Shown: positions 1 through 6,809, counted from the first letter of the stretch. The stretch: 64,000 nucleotides of DNA from Rhodopirellula sp. (GCA_012728855.1 JAAYEH010000281.1:1-64000), one strand, 5' to 3'. The notes: generated by a model from the sequence alone, not told the origin. A program made the numbers and translations.

Positions 1-73
1 CGCAAAGTGCAAAACCCTCTAGCAAGCCCCATGCCAGACGTCGCCGTCTTTTCTCGCTGCTCGCCGCGGGCTA

Positions 74-198
74 CTTGAACCAGGGATTAGATTGTGGCTG
101 GACCTCTCCCCTGCCACGTCCACTCCACCATCCAATCTCTTGCCGCGCCACGTCGTCCTCTTCGGCCGCCGCACAATCTAATCCTTCATAAGTTCGGC
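74..198 (-). other. attC-like site A (distal array end), copy 1 of long repeat
   Basis: The outer cores are CTTGAAC (74-80) and GTTCGGC (192-198). The inner arms GGATTAGATTGTG (84-96) and CACAATCTAATCC (172-184) are perfectly complementary. It follows the end of the 223-483 gene. Its length of about 125 bp falls among the long attC sites. The same sequence recurs at 9226-9350. Confidence 0.75.
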
Positions 199-222
199 CT
201 TGCCGCGCCGGCAATCCTCCCG

Positions 223-483
223 TCAGTTCTCCTCAGCCGCCACAATGATGACTCGGGACCGTTCCGGCAATCGTACGGTCGGATCCAGAGGGCGCACCAC
301 GCCGTTCTCTACGACGCCCGCCACGGCCAACGGCCGCCTAGGCTGCCGCGCAAGGTGCCCCTCCATCGGCAACGCGACCGCGTCCGCCGGTAATTCGAGG
401 GGAGCCAGTGGCGGCTCCGCGGCGATCTGCTCGTCGCGAGCGCGGCGTTCGAGACTCCGCTGGTCAATTTCGGGTCTACTCAT
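223..483 (-). CDS. AF2212/PG0164-like antitoxin (cassette gene)
   Basis: This is an 86-residue protein starting at an ATG at 483. Its C-terminal third, around VENGVVRPLDPTVRLPE, matches the pattern of AF2212-like antitoxins, small beta-rich proteins with an (V/F)ENGV(L/V)RPL core. The N-terminal half is charged and unrecognised. It lies 18 bp downstream of the BrnT-like toxin gene on the same strand and is followed directly by attC site A, so the two form one cassette-borne toxin-antitoxin module. Family assignment is by motif only. Toxin-before-antitoxin order fits BrnT-type pairs, but the antitoxin family here is not BrnA. Confidence 0.55.
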   Translation of the reverse strand: MSRPEIDQRSLERRARDEQIAAEPPLAPLELPADAVALPMEGHLARQPRRPLAVAGVVENGVVRPLDPTVRLPERSRVIIVAAEEN

Positions 484-500
484 CGAGTATTGTATCCTTC

Positions 501-765
501 TCAGTAGGCAGTAATGACGAAGATGGGCACTTCGCCCAATTCGCCGAAAATGTCCGGAATCTCGTCTTCCTCCCGATCGTACCGCCAGATCACCCAGATC
601 CGGCGGCCCGCGGGTGTGGCCGCGAACATCTGGAACCGAGCCATCTCTGCGCTGCTGGAGGCTGAATACGTGGTCGAACGCAGCCTCCACGTCCTCGGCC
701 GAAAGGCCGTGAGCGTCGATCTTTTGCAGATTCCACTCGATCCACTTGAACTGCCGCATCGGCAC
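501..765 (-). pseudogene. BrnT-like / DUF4258-like toxin, frameshifted
   Basis: Two overlapping minus frames join into one small protein. The N-terminal part, starting MRQFKWIEWNLQKIDAHG at 759 (or a GTG at 765), reads in one frame up to about 636. The rest, with MFAATPAGRRIWVIWRYD and the end VPIFVITAY, reads in the next frame to the stop at 501. Removing a single G near 634-636 restores a continuous protein of about 86 residues. The layout and the WxIWRYD region resemble BrnT/DUF4258-type ribonuclease toxins. Either the toxin is inactivated while its antitoxin remains intact, or this is a one-base sequencing error. Confidence 0.55.
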
Positions 766-989
766 CCGTCTTCTTCGATCACCGTTCGCGCACTTTCCGC
801 AGCTCGGCGATCAGGCCCGCGGTACACGAAAAGAAAACCGAATGACGATCAGAGCCTAGCGGCCGCTGCAATAGGGCTACCGCTCGGGCCCTGACTACCC
901 CTATTATACGGCTTATGGCCGGAATACTCAACGACCGTTGGAACCGCTCCACGTTGCCAGCGATCATCTATTGGCATGCGCGCACTCTG

Positions 990-1031
990 GCCGAACGTGG
1001 AACTCACCGGCCGCCAATTACGCGGTTCGGT
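990..1031 (-). other. Short degenerate attC-like site
   Basis: GCCGAAC (990-996) and GTTCGGT (1025-1031) form complementary cores only 42 bp apart, with CCGGCCGCC between them and no long central stem. It sits exactly where the attC of the 1004-1852 cassette is expected, and that gene's stop codon lies inside it. It may be a deletion derivative of an attC, or chance. Confidence 0.3.
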
Positions 1032-1852
1032 GCAGCGTCTTCGTCAACATTCCCTTCTCCTTGAGCCACGCCGCCATGCTCGGCAAACATTGCCGACTCC
1101 TTCTCCGCAAGCTCGGCCTTTGCTTCAGCCTCCGCTTCCTCGCGTGATTTGCCGTTTCCCCACGACACGTCTGGCCGGTTGAGTTCGCAATGAACGAAAT
1201 CATAGAGGCACACCGGTTCGTTGCCCACCCAGAGGCACATGATCTGCGAGTCGGCGGACCATGAAATACGTCTCTCACCATCTGGACGACCAACGAAGCC
1301 CGTGCCATCCAAGCGCATGCACGTCAGCGGCCGCTTGACATTTGCTGTCACAATGAAGGCGAAAGAGGTATCTAGCCAGTTGTCCTCTTCACAAAGGACG
1401 CGCCGAGAGCCATCAGGGCTGATGCTCTCCAAGGCTATGTGAGATGTATCAAATCCGCGAAGGAAGAAGAACATCAGTGTGTCGAAGAGTGATGAAAGGC
1501 AAAGTAGTACGACGGGGCCAAGGAGCAGGAACCGCTGACGCAGCGGGCAGGCAAAGCTGACGCCTCTGCCAAAGTACACAACGGCAACTGCAATCACCCA
1601 TCCCAACCCCAACAGGTAGCCAATACTGCGCCACAGATCGGTTATCCAAGGGGCAAGATACACGCCTCCCGCTGCGTTGCAGAGGCTCGGATAGAGGGAG
1701 ACCGATATCGCCATAGGCATGCCGACCAGACCGAGTAAGCAAATCATCGGTATGGCCCACCAACGGATGGCTGCAAGGCCCTTGGCTTTGAGAGCACTTG
1801 CACCGGCAACTACTCCTACCGCAGCGACTATGCCGACTGTCGCGGTAACCAT
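1004..1852 (-). CDS. Four-helix membrane protein of unknown function (cassette gene)
   Basis: This 282-residue protein has four predicted hydrophobic segments in the first half, at about residues 5-22, 32-53, 77-98 and 109-131. A soluble region of about 150 residues follows, including SPDGSRRV and a Trp-rich stretch, then a Glu/Ala-rich, probably helical tail from about residue 240. The ATG at 1852 is preceded by GAGAGGATC, a good ribosome binding site lying only 14 bp from the core of attC site C. No family is recognised. It is likely an inner-membrane protein with a cytoplasmic or periplasmic C-terminal domain. Confidence 0.7.
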   Translation of the reverse strand: MVTATVGIVAAVGVVAGASALKAKGLAAIRWWAIPMICLLGLVGMPMAISVSLYPSLCNAAGGVYLAPWITDLWRSIGYLLGLGWVIAVAVVYFGRGVSFACPLRQRFLLLGPVVLLCLSSLFDTLMFFFLRGFDTSHIALESISPDGSRRVLCEEDNWLDTSFAFIVTANVKRPLTCMRLDGTGFVGRPDGERRISWSADSQIMCLWVGNEPVCLYDFVHCELNRPDVSWGNGKSREEAEAEAKAELAEKESAMFAEHGGVAQGEGNVDEDAAPNRVIGGR

Positions 1853-1866
1853 GATCCTCTCTTATT

Positions 1867-1965
1867 GCCGAACGATAAGGATAAGCTGCCGGGGCCGCCT
1901 GCAATTCCTTGATGCCGCGCAAAACCAGGATGGCGGCCCCGGTCAGCTTCATCCGCTGGTTCTGC
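1867..1965 (-). other. attC-like site C
   Basis: The cores are GCCGAAC (1867-1873) and GTTCTGC (1959-1965). The inner arms are AAGCTGCCGGGGCCGCC and GGCGGCCCCGGTCAGCTT. They pair perfectly except for one extra T in the right arm, a single extrahelical base at the place expected for attC folding. It lies 3 bp past the stop of the 1968-2612 gene. Confidence 0.8.
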
Positions 1966-1967
1966 CA

Positions 1968-2612
1968 TCACCCTCGACCAGGTTGAGTGTACGAGATGTC
2001 GTCAATTGACGACAACCATTGGACATCTGGCGTTGCGCGATTCGCGACAGCATTCTCAAGGATCGAAAACGCCATCTCTCGCGGCATGTGGTATCGGCTC
2101 GGATACCACAGCATTCCTACCCCACAGCATGGACACGCCTGCACGACGTGGAGTTCCTTGAGCACCTGCTCGCGCAGGTTGGCATCTGAGTAGGCATAGC
2201 GAAACTCCCCAGACTCCTGATTCTGAAATTCGCAGACGCCGTAGCGTTCGGTGAAACCGAGATTCAGTTGGCCGCCGTTTTCAGTTACGAGAAAGACGTT
2301 CCCGTTCGATTCCGACATGGCTTCAGCGATTGCGGCCACGGCAGAGTCCAATCGCTTTGCCGCGTAATACTCCGGCTGGAGTTGCCATCGCGCCGTCAAC
2401 AGTTCGCCGGGGGTTGACGAGCTTGCCAGTTCCTCGCCACTCGGCGTTAGGACGAGACCGCTTGCAAGTCGGCGTTCATTCTCACGTTTTTCGGCGCGAA
2501 GCTTTGGCGGAATCTTGACGCATTGTCCGCAAAGTCCCTCATTCCTCGCCGCCGTTTCCGGGAGGATCATGTTCTCGCATTCGATGCACTTCACGCGTTC
2601 GGTCATCGTCAT
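1968..2612 (-). CDS. Zinc-ribbon protein of unknown function (cassette gene)
   Basis: This 214-residue protein has an N-terminal pair of CxxC knuckles (Cys9/Cys12 and Cys28/Cys31), typical of a small zinc ribbon. A further CPCCG motif lies near residue 163. Between them is a mixed region with LVTENGGQLNLGF. No catalytic family is recognised. It starts at an ATG at 2612 (a second ATG at 2606 is equally possible), 8 bp from the core of attC site D, and ends 3 bp before attC site C. The double Cys motifs suggest a metal-bound protein or nucleic-acid binder; that is inference. Confidence 0.7.
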   Translation of the reverse strand: MTMTERVKCIECENMILPETAARNEGLCGQCVKIPPKLRAEKRENERRLASGLVLTPSGEELASSSTPGELLTARWQLQPEYYAAKRLDSAVAAIAEAMSESNGNVFLVTENGGQLNLGFTERYGVCEFQNQESGEFRYAYSDANLREQVLKELHVVQACPCCGVGMLWYPSRYHMPREMAFSILENAVANRATPDVQWLSSIDDISYTQPGRG

Positions 2613-2619
2613 ACTTGAG

Positions 2620-2726
2620 GCAGAACGTTTGCGATCAGCCGGCCGGGATATGCGGCGCGGCCGACCTTGTTTTCAGGACCGATTTGGCCGCCGCATATCC
2701 CGGTCGGCTGCATCGCCTGGTTCGGC
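2620..2726 (-). other. attC-like site D
   Basis: The cores are GCAGAAC (2620-2626) and GTTCGGC (2720-2726). The arms CAGCCGGCCGGGATATGCGG and CCGCATATCCCGGTCGGCTG pair with a single mismatch. The site is almost identical in sequence to site G at 4483-4589. Confidence 0.8.
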
Positions 2727-2733
2727 GCTCTGG

Positions 2734-3372
2734 TTACACGAGGTGCTCTCGCACCGCCTGCCACTCATCCCAGATCCGCTCCAGGGCCAGTCGGGGAATC
2801 GGCATCTGGGCGTCGAGTGCGGCGTAAAACCGCTCCGCCTGCGACAGTGGCATCTGTGTGCAGGCAGCTTCGTCGCGGACCTCCAGCACCTCGGCCTCGC
2901 TGAGGAGCGCCCCCTTTTCCCGCTCCCGAGCAGCCAGCAGCATCACGAGCGGGTTGAGGAACACCGTGACCGTGGGCTCGGGAAGACCCGCGCGCTGACG
3001 CACGCTAGCGAAGTTGGCGAACACGTTATCAACCAGCGTCCGCCGGTCGCCGACCCCGTGGTACGTTCGGCCCACTCCGATCAACTCGTGCTGGCCGGGG
3101 TGGTGCGACTGGTCGCGGGCCGAGGCGTTGGCTTCCGCGACCAATCCGCGGCTCCACTTCGCGGCGGCCCCGACTCGCTCGGTCATGCACCGCAAGACGG
3201 CCGCATCCACATCCGCCACAGTAACGCCCATATCGCGGCCGATGGCCGTTGCGAATCCATACAGGATCATACCGAGGATGGAGACACTCAGATCATCACG
3301 AACCCACCGCCAATCGGCGAGCACAGCATCCGCCAACTCGCCAATGCGTCCAGTCAAAACGTCGAGCGTCAT
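2734..3372 (-). CDS. Unknown alpha-helical protein (cassette gene)
   Basis: This 212-residue protein has no recognised domain. The ATG at 3372 was chosen because GAAGGAGTGGAAG lies immediately upstream, between the start and the GCCGAAC core of attC site E. The longer reading frame starting at 3474 would run back through the recombination site and is rejected. The protein is rich in helix-forming residues. It has an Ala-rich middle (ERVGAAAKWSRGLVAEANAS) and a C-terminal half containing LSEAEVLEVRDEAA. No signal peptide or membrane segment is seen, so a cytoplasmic location is likely. Confidence 0.65.
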   Translation of the reverse strand: MTLDVLTGRIGELADAVLADWRWVRDDLSVSILGMILYGFATAIGRDMGVTVADVDAAVLRCMTERVGAAAKWSRGLVAEANASARDQSHHPGQHELIGVGRTYHGVGDRRTLVDNVFANFASVRQRAGLPEPTVTVFLNPLVMLLAAREREKGALLSEAEVLEVRDEAACTQMPLSQAERFYAALDAQMPIPRLALERIWDEWQAVREHLV

Positions 3373-3385
3373 CTTCCACTCCTTC

Positions 3386-3487
3386 GCCGAACGATAGGCA
3401 TCAGCCGCCGGGGTGGCCGGCAACCGACTTTCGGATACCAATGACGTCCGACCGGCCACCCCGGTCGGCTGCATGCTGTGGTTCGGC
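3386..3487 (-). other. attC-like site E
   Basis: The perfectly complementary cores are GCCGAAC (3386-3392) and GTTCGGC (3481-3487). The arms CAGCCGCCGGGGTGGCCGG and CCGGCCACCCCGGTCGGCTG pair with one extra T in the right arm. The loop is about 32 nt. It follows the hicB stop. Confidence 0.85.
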
Positions 3488-3530
3488 GATCACTTCGGGA
3501 GATGAGAAACGCTTCGGCCAGGGCAATTTG

Positions 3531-3743
3531 TTATGCGGTGACTTCAACATATTCGACGGTGCTGCTCGGCTTTGGAATCGGCTCACCATCGGAGCGCATC
3601 CCCTCGAGGTGAAACTCAATTGCCTCCCGAATCTGCGATTCCGCTTCCTCGATCGTTGAACCCGTGGCAACGCATCCCGGAAGATCAGGCACATATGCCG
3701 AATAGTTCGAGTCTGCTTTTTCAATGACGACAGCGTATTTCAT
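3531..3743 (-). CDS. hicB: HicB-family antitoxin (cassette gene)
   Basis: This 70-residue protein begins MKYAVVIEKADSNYSAYVPD and continues LPGCVATGSTIEEAE, the hallmark of the HicB partial RNase H-like fold that neutralises HicA. It lacks the extra C-terminal DNA-binding domain of longer HicB proteins. It lies 7 bp downstream of hicA on the same strand, giving the usual hicA-hicB order. Both genes sit in a single cassette ending at attC site E. Autoregulation is typical of the family, but no operator can be pinned down here. Confidence 0.9.
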   Translation of the reverse strand: MKYAVVIEKADSNYSAYVPDLPGCVATGSTIEEAESQIREAIEFHLEGMRSDGEPIPKPSSTVEYVEVTA

Positions 3744-3750
3744 GCGGCAC

Positions 3751-3936
3751 CTATTTCCAACCCGCCTGTTTGAAGATACTGTTCAATGTTCCAGGCGCCA
3801 GATCATCGCTTGGCTTTCCCGGGACGGTCACCCGACCGGGCTTTGTCGGGTGTTTGAACTGACGGTGACTGCCGCGGGCGGCATGGAGATACCAACCGTC
3901 ATCCTGCAATTTGCGGAGGACTTCTGCAACTTTCAT
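3751..3936 (-). CDS. hicA: HicA-family mRNA interferase toxin (cassette gene)
   Basis: This 61-residue protein starts at an ATG at 3936. It has the double-stranded-RNA-binding-like fold signature: KVAEVLRKLQDDGWYLHAAR followed by GSHRQFKHP. The His of GSHRQF is the conserved catalytic residue of HicA RNases. The C-terminal IFKQAGW helix also fits. The longer frame starting at 3984 runs into the palindromic GGCGCC region and is not supported. It is intact, together with its antitoxin 7 bp downstream, so this module is probably functional and would stabilise the array. Confidence 0.9.
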   Translation of the reverse strand: MKVAEVLRKLQDDGWYLHAARGSHRQFKHPTKPGRVTVPGKPSDDLAPGTLNSIFKQAGWK

Positions 3937-3976
3937 TCCACCAGTATCCCACAATGCGCCGCCACAATCGAGGGGG

Positions 3977-4020
3977 GGCGCCACGAAAAAGCTTCCTGGC
4001 GCCTGCCAACGGTGTTGGGC
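3977..4020 (-). other. Degenerate attC-like site F
   Basis: GGCGCCA (3977-3983) pairs with TGGCGCC (3997-4003) around a 13 nt loop. GTTGGGC (4014-4020) gives a canonical-looking core on the minus strand (GCCCAAC). The opposite core is not recognisable. It lies between hicA and the 4054-4470 gene, exactly where a cassette boundary is needed. Confidence 0.35.
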
Positions 4021-4053
4021 GGACGCGTACGCATCGGCCGGGACAAACCATCG

Positions 4054-4470
4054 TCAGCGGGTGTCAGCATCCGGTACAAAGTCTTCGCCGTGCCTCTCTG
4101 CGGGCTTCACCCTGGGTATCCAAAATAATACAGCCAACACCAGAGGAAAAGCTATGGCCTCGCCAATACTGGCGGTCCAGTCCTGCGGGGTGGCATACGA
4201 CAAGGCATCAACAGATATTCCCAACCCCACCACCAACGCTGATCCACCCACGATAGCCACCACGCGTGAGCGGGGCACTTCGGCAACGGTGCGTCCAAAG
4301 AGCGACGATGTCATCGTCACCAGTAGCATTGCGATACCGGTCACGCTGCAGAACCAGGGAATAGTGAGATTTCCGAGGAAGCTCCACAACTGGAACCGCT
4401 GCGTAACCGCAGCCGCGAGCAACAGCCCCAGCGCCGTAGCAACTCCCGTGAGAGATTGACGCAACAACAT
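4054..4470 (-). CDS. Small integral membrane protein (cassette gene)
   Basis: This 138-residue protein has four hydrophobic segments, at about residues 8-24, 38-58, 73-90 and 104-122, and short polar loops. It ends in a charged tail (ERHGEDFVPDADTR). The ATG at 4470 is preceded by AGGAGGTGTGC, a near-perfect ribosome binding site, immediately inside attC site G. No family is recognised. The four-helix hairpin arrangement recalls small cassette-encoded membrane proteins, but function cannot be inferred. Confidence 0.7.
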   Translation of the reverse strand: MLLRQSLTGVATALGLLLAAAVTQRFQLWSFLGNLTIPWFCSVTGIAMLLVTMTSSLFGRTVAEVPRSRVVAIVGGSALVVGLGISVDALSYATPQDWTASIGEAIAFPLVLAVLFWIPRVKPAERHGEDFVPDADTR

Positions 4471-4482
4471 GCACACCTCCTC

Positions 4483-4589
4483 GCCGAACGACTGCGATCA
4501 GCCGGCCGGGATATGCGGCGCGACCGACCTTCTTGTCAGGACTGATTTCGCCGCCGCATATCCCGGTCGGCTGCATCGCTTAGTTCTGT
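4483..4589 (-). other. attC-like site G
   Basis: The cores are GCCGAAC (4483-4489) and GTTCTGT (4583-4589). The arms CAGCCGGCCGGGATATGCGG and CCGCATATCCCGGTCGGCTG are the same as in site D, and the loop differs at only a few positions. Confidence 0.8.
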
Positions 4590-5009
4590 GCGCAGGCGTC
4601 CCTTCCAGCCTCGCCATTTCTTCTTCCGGCCCAGCAGTTTTTCGGGATGTTGCTCGAGGTATCGACGCCGCCACTTGCTGTCGCGAAAGTTGGTTCGCGC
4701 AAAAAGCGGAGCGAGGCGCCGAGCCTCCTTGGCGGCTTCATGGTCAGTTGCGAATTGGCACATTTCGAAGCCCATTGGACCGATATTGTACCGCTCGGCA
4801 ACAACCGAAACATTGTAAACGCCGAATTGTCCTGGCGCCTTTTGATTGATCTGGATGAAGAACCTCAGGTCATTCGTAGACCAACACGTCAGAACCGTTC
4901 CTTCGGGCAGGCTACCGCAAATGTCCTGGGTGAGCCTGATGTCCGTCCGTTCCATTCCTCGCCATCCCAATTCGGCCGCGAAACGACGAACTTGATTGGT
5001 CGGGTCCAC
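4536..5009 (-). CDS. Unknown basic-tailed protein (cassette gene)
   Basis: This is a probable 157-residue protein of unknown family. The start is uncertain: a GTG at 5009 has AAGGTG upstream, while a GTG at 5027 and an ATG at 4955 are alternatives. The frame upstream of 5027 runs through attC site H and is not coding. The central part (LRFFIQINQKAPGQFGVYNV) looks like a small beta-sheet domain. The C-terminus is very basic (RKKKWRGWKGRLR). The stop falls inside attC site G, so the last residues are encoded by the recombination site, as often happens in cassettes. Confidence 0.55.
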   Translation of the reverse strand: MDPTNQVRRFAAELGWRGMERTDIRLTQDICGSLPEGTVLTCWSTNDLRFFIQINQKAPGQFGVYNVSVVAERYNIGPMGFEMCQFATDHEAAKEARRLAPLFARTNFRDSKWRRRYLEQHPEKLLGRKKKWRGWKGRLRTELSDAADRDMRRRNQS

Positions 5010-5025
5010 TGCAGCACCTTGAAGC

Positions 5026-5127
5026 ACAGAACGACCAGGATCAGTTGCCGGGGACCGCGGCGACTGAACGCACCATCTTGAAAACCGTCGACCGCGGTCC
5101 CCGGTCAACTGCATCCGATAGTTCTGT
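5026..5127 (-). other. attC-like site H
   Basis: The cores are ACAGAAC (5026-5032) and GTTCTGT (5121-5127), perfectly complementary. The arms CAGTTGCCGGGGACCGCGG and CCGCGGTCCCCGGTCAACTG pair except for one extra T in the right arm, as in sites C and E. Confidence 0.85.
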
Positions 5128-5148
5128 CGGACTTGACTGTCTTTGGAC

Positions 5149-5556
5149 CTACTTCGGAAGTCGTTTTCCCTTCCCCCAGACGATCTTTGACGCCTCTTTG
5201 GACGATACATATTCGCCCCGAATTAACAATTCGCCATCGACAAACAACCGGTCTGTGACCCGGTATTTATGGACAGTGAACGTCTCGCTGTCAGTCTCGA
5301 GAACGTAATTGCCGTCGCGATCAGACAAGATCAAATGATGGGCAAACTTGGCTCGAGGACGATACAATTCGTCAGCGTGAATGGAGAATTGGGAGCCGAC
5401 CTCGCCACCATTCGTGTCGCGGTATATTGCAATTGCCCTGTCCTCTTGCTCCCAGACGTCAAGACGAGGATCCGACGAGGGGCTGTTCGCGATGAACGTC
5501 GTCCCGTCCATCGGTCCGCCGATCAGTTCCACTAGCAAGAGGCTTGGTGCATCCAT
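5149..5556 (-). CDS. Unknown soluble protein (cassette gene)
   Basis: This 135-residue protein starts at an ATG at 5556 with GAGGTG 7 bp upstream; an in-frame GTG at 5565 is the alternative. The start MDAPSLLLVELIGGPMDGT resembles small cassette proteins that open with a 'LIGGPxDG' strand. The rest is predicted beta-rich, with an acidic middle and a basic end (KIVWGKGKRLPK). No signal peptide is seen. The family is unknown to me. It shares a cassette with the 33-residue gene at 5584-5685. Confidence 0.6.
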   Translation of the reverse strand: MDAPSLLLVELIGGPMDGTTFIANSPSSDPRLDVWEQEDRAIAIYRDTNGGEVGSQFSIHADELYRPRAKFAHHLILSDRDGNYVLETDSETFTVHKYRVTDRLFVDGELLIRGEYVSSKEASKIVWGKGKRLPK

Positions 5557-5577
5557 CGAAATCACCTCGACAATGTA

Positions 5578-5829
5578 GTGAGTTCAGGCTAACAGGGGAA
5601 CCGCCATAGCGCTGGCCCCGATAGCCCACGTAAGATTAAGCATACCGAAAACCAGAAACGTAAACGTTTTTTTCGCTGTATTCATGAGGACCTCCTTTTC
5701 TTGGCTTGTCACGTCCAACAGAAACGAACCAATATCACGGCCGAAGCCGATGAAGAGAAGAGCCACGAAGCCAGCCACCATCCAAGGAGTCGAACCTTGG
5801 CCCGCTAACCCTGTTAGCCTGAACTCACT
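5578..5829. repeat. Inverted-repeat-bounded 250 bp unit
   Basis: TGAGTTCAGGCTAACAGGG at about 5578-5597 is matched by its reverse complement CCCTGTTAGCCTGAACTCA ending near 5829. The unit encloses the 33-residue minus-strand gene. No target duplication is visible at its ends. Confidence 0.6.
5584..5685 (-). CDS. 33-residue hydrophobic peptide (cassette gene)
   Basis: This peptide was chosen for its excellent start: AAAGGAGGTCCTC directly precedes the ATG at 5685. The peptide begins MNTAKKTFTFLVFGMLNLTW and continues AIGASAMAVPLLA. It has a positively charged N-terminus followed by a single hydrophobic segment, so it is probably a one-pass membrane peptide or a type I toxin-like product. The longer upstream frame is not needed. 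Its last codons lie in the left inverted repeat of the 5578-5829 unit. Function is unknown. Confidence 0.5.
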   Translation of the reverse strand: MNTAKKTFTFLVFGMLNLTWAIGASAMAVPLLA

Positions 5830-5874
5830 TGCGTTGCCTCCAAATGATGTACTGTTGGTTTGAGTGACGTTACG

Positions 5875-5973
5875 ACAGAACGACCAAGCTCAGCAGTGGC
5901 GGCCGCGCTGAGCAACAGTAGACTTTCACAAAACCGGACCGCGGCCGCCGTCTGCTGCAGCGCCTTGTTCGGC
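5875..5973 (-). other. attC-like site J
   Basis: The cores are ACAGAAC (5875-5881) and GTTCGGC (5967-5973). The arms contain GTGGCGGCCGCG and CGCGGCCGCC with flanking CAGCA/TGCTG pairing and small mismatches. The stop of the DMP19-like gene (5926) lies inside it. Confidence 0.75.
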
Positions 5974-6351
5974 CTCTGGTGTCAGCCCCCGCAGTTCCCG
6001 CCGCACACCTACTTGATGCGCCTCGTAGAACTCCTCGATCTCCGGTGAGGCATCGAGAGTTGCCAAGTACGGGTCGGCCGCGCTCGCGATTACCCGTTCT
6101 ACCTTCGCAATAATCGGTCCCAAACTGGGAACCCTGTCCGGCAGCCACGCCGACCTGAGCGTCTGCCATTGTACCGCCCCGTGATTAAGGAAGTACTGAG
6201 AGACGCCGCCATTCCGCGTGTGGACGTCGAACACCCAGAACTCGCGAATGAGCCGCTCGCCCGGGGTAAGTGAGTGGCCAGCGATGACCTTCCGCTCGGC
6301 CTGTTCGCCAGCGTCAAGCAGCCAGTCCTCAAGCTCCCAATCCACTTCCAA
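5926..6351 (-). CDS. DMP19/DUF4375-like protein (cassette gene)
   Basis: This 141-residue protein contains DVHTRNGGVSQYFLNH, the signature stretch of DMP19-like (DUF4375) domains, at about residues 42-57, with the usual acidic helix before it. The start is read as TTG at 6351 with GGAGG 9 bp upstream; no ATG fits. The C-terminal 16 or so residues are encoded by attC site J. DMP19-type proteins are thought to be small, soluble and involved in protein-protein or DNA-mimic interactions; its role here is unknown. Confidence 0.65.
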   Translation of the reverse strand: MEVDWELEDWLLDAGEQAERKVIAGHSLTPGERLIREFWVFDVHTRNGGVSQYFLNHGAVQWQTLRSAWLPDRVPSLGPIIAKVERVIASAADPYLATLDASPEIEEFYEAHQVGVRRELRGLTPEAEQGAAADGGRGPVL

Positions 6352-6367
6352 GCCGAAGTCCTCCGTT

Positions 6368-6470
6368 GCCGAACGGTTAAGGTACCTTCCCGGTGCTGCC
6401 CGGCTTCGGCATTGATTCTACCACGAAACTGGTCGGACAGCACTGGGTCAGGTTGAGCGACTTGTTCGGC
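6368..6470 (-). other. attC-like site K
   Basis: The perfectly complementary cores are GCCGAAC (6368-6374) and GTTCGGC (6464-6470). The inner arms, around CCGGTGCTGCCCGG and GGACAGCACTGGG, pair with several mismatches. It is the clearest site nearest the integrase. Confidence 0.75.
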
Positions 6471-6479
6471 CTGCCCTAC

Positions 6480-6809
6480 TCACTGCGGCGACTCGGAGTG
6501 AAAGTCATCGTGATCGGAACGCATGCCCTCGGTCACCCACCCTTCGAAGCTCGGGTATACGACGGTGCTTGGCCACGGCGAGCGCTCGGGAGGGCTGTGC
6601 GTCCAGGTGAGATGAACTACCGCGACCCGCCCCGTGCCGTCCTCGATGGCAAACAACACATCGTCACAGTCCTGGCGTCGGCCAAGGGTCCGCACGGACA
6701 GGCCGTACAGCGGGTGCCCGGGGGACAGTTCGCGCCGCAGTTCCCGCGCCATGGCGGTGAGTTGGTCGGGAGCGTCGGCGATCGAATGCCACGGCACAAG
6801 CCACTTCAC
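6480..6809 (-). CDS. Unknown soluble protein (first clear cassette after the integrase)
   Basis: This 109-residue protein starts at a GTG at 6809 with GGGAGG about 10 bp upstream. The longer frame starting at 7118 has no supporting features. The sequence MKWLVPWHSI, then HPLYGLSVRTLGRRQDCDD and VAVVHLTWTHSPPERSPWP, looks like a compact conserved domain of a type I associate with planctomycete hypothetical proteins. No signal peptide or membrane segment is seen. The function is not known. It ends 10 bp before attC site K. Confidence 0.65.
   Translation of the reverse strand: MKWLVPWHSIADAPDQLTAMARELRRELSPGHPLYGLSVRTLGRRQDCDDVLFAIEDGTGRVAVVHLTWTHSPPERSPWPSTVVYPSFEGWVTEGMRSDHDDFHSESPQ

Noticed and set aside
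5770..5835. Possible tRNA gene on the minus strand
   Set aside because: A perfect T-arm is present, but the anticodon loop lacks T33, no acceptor stem pairs, and no D-arm can be drawn.
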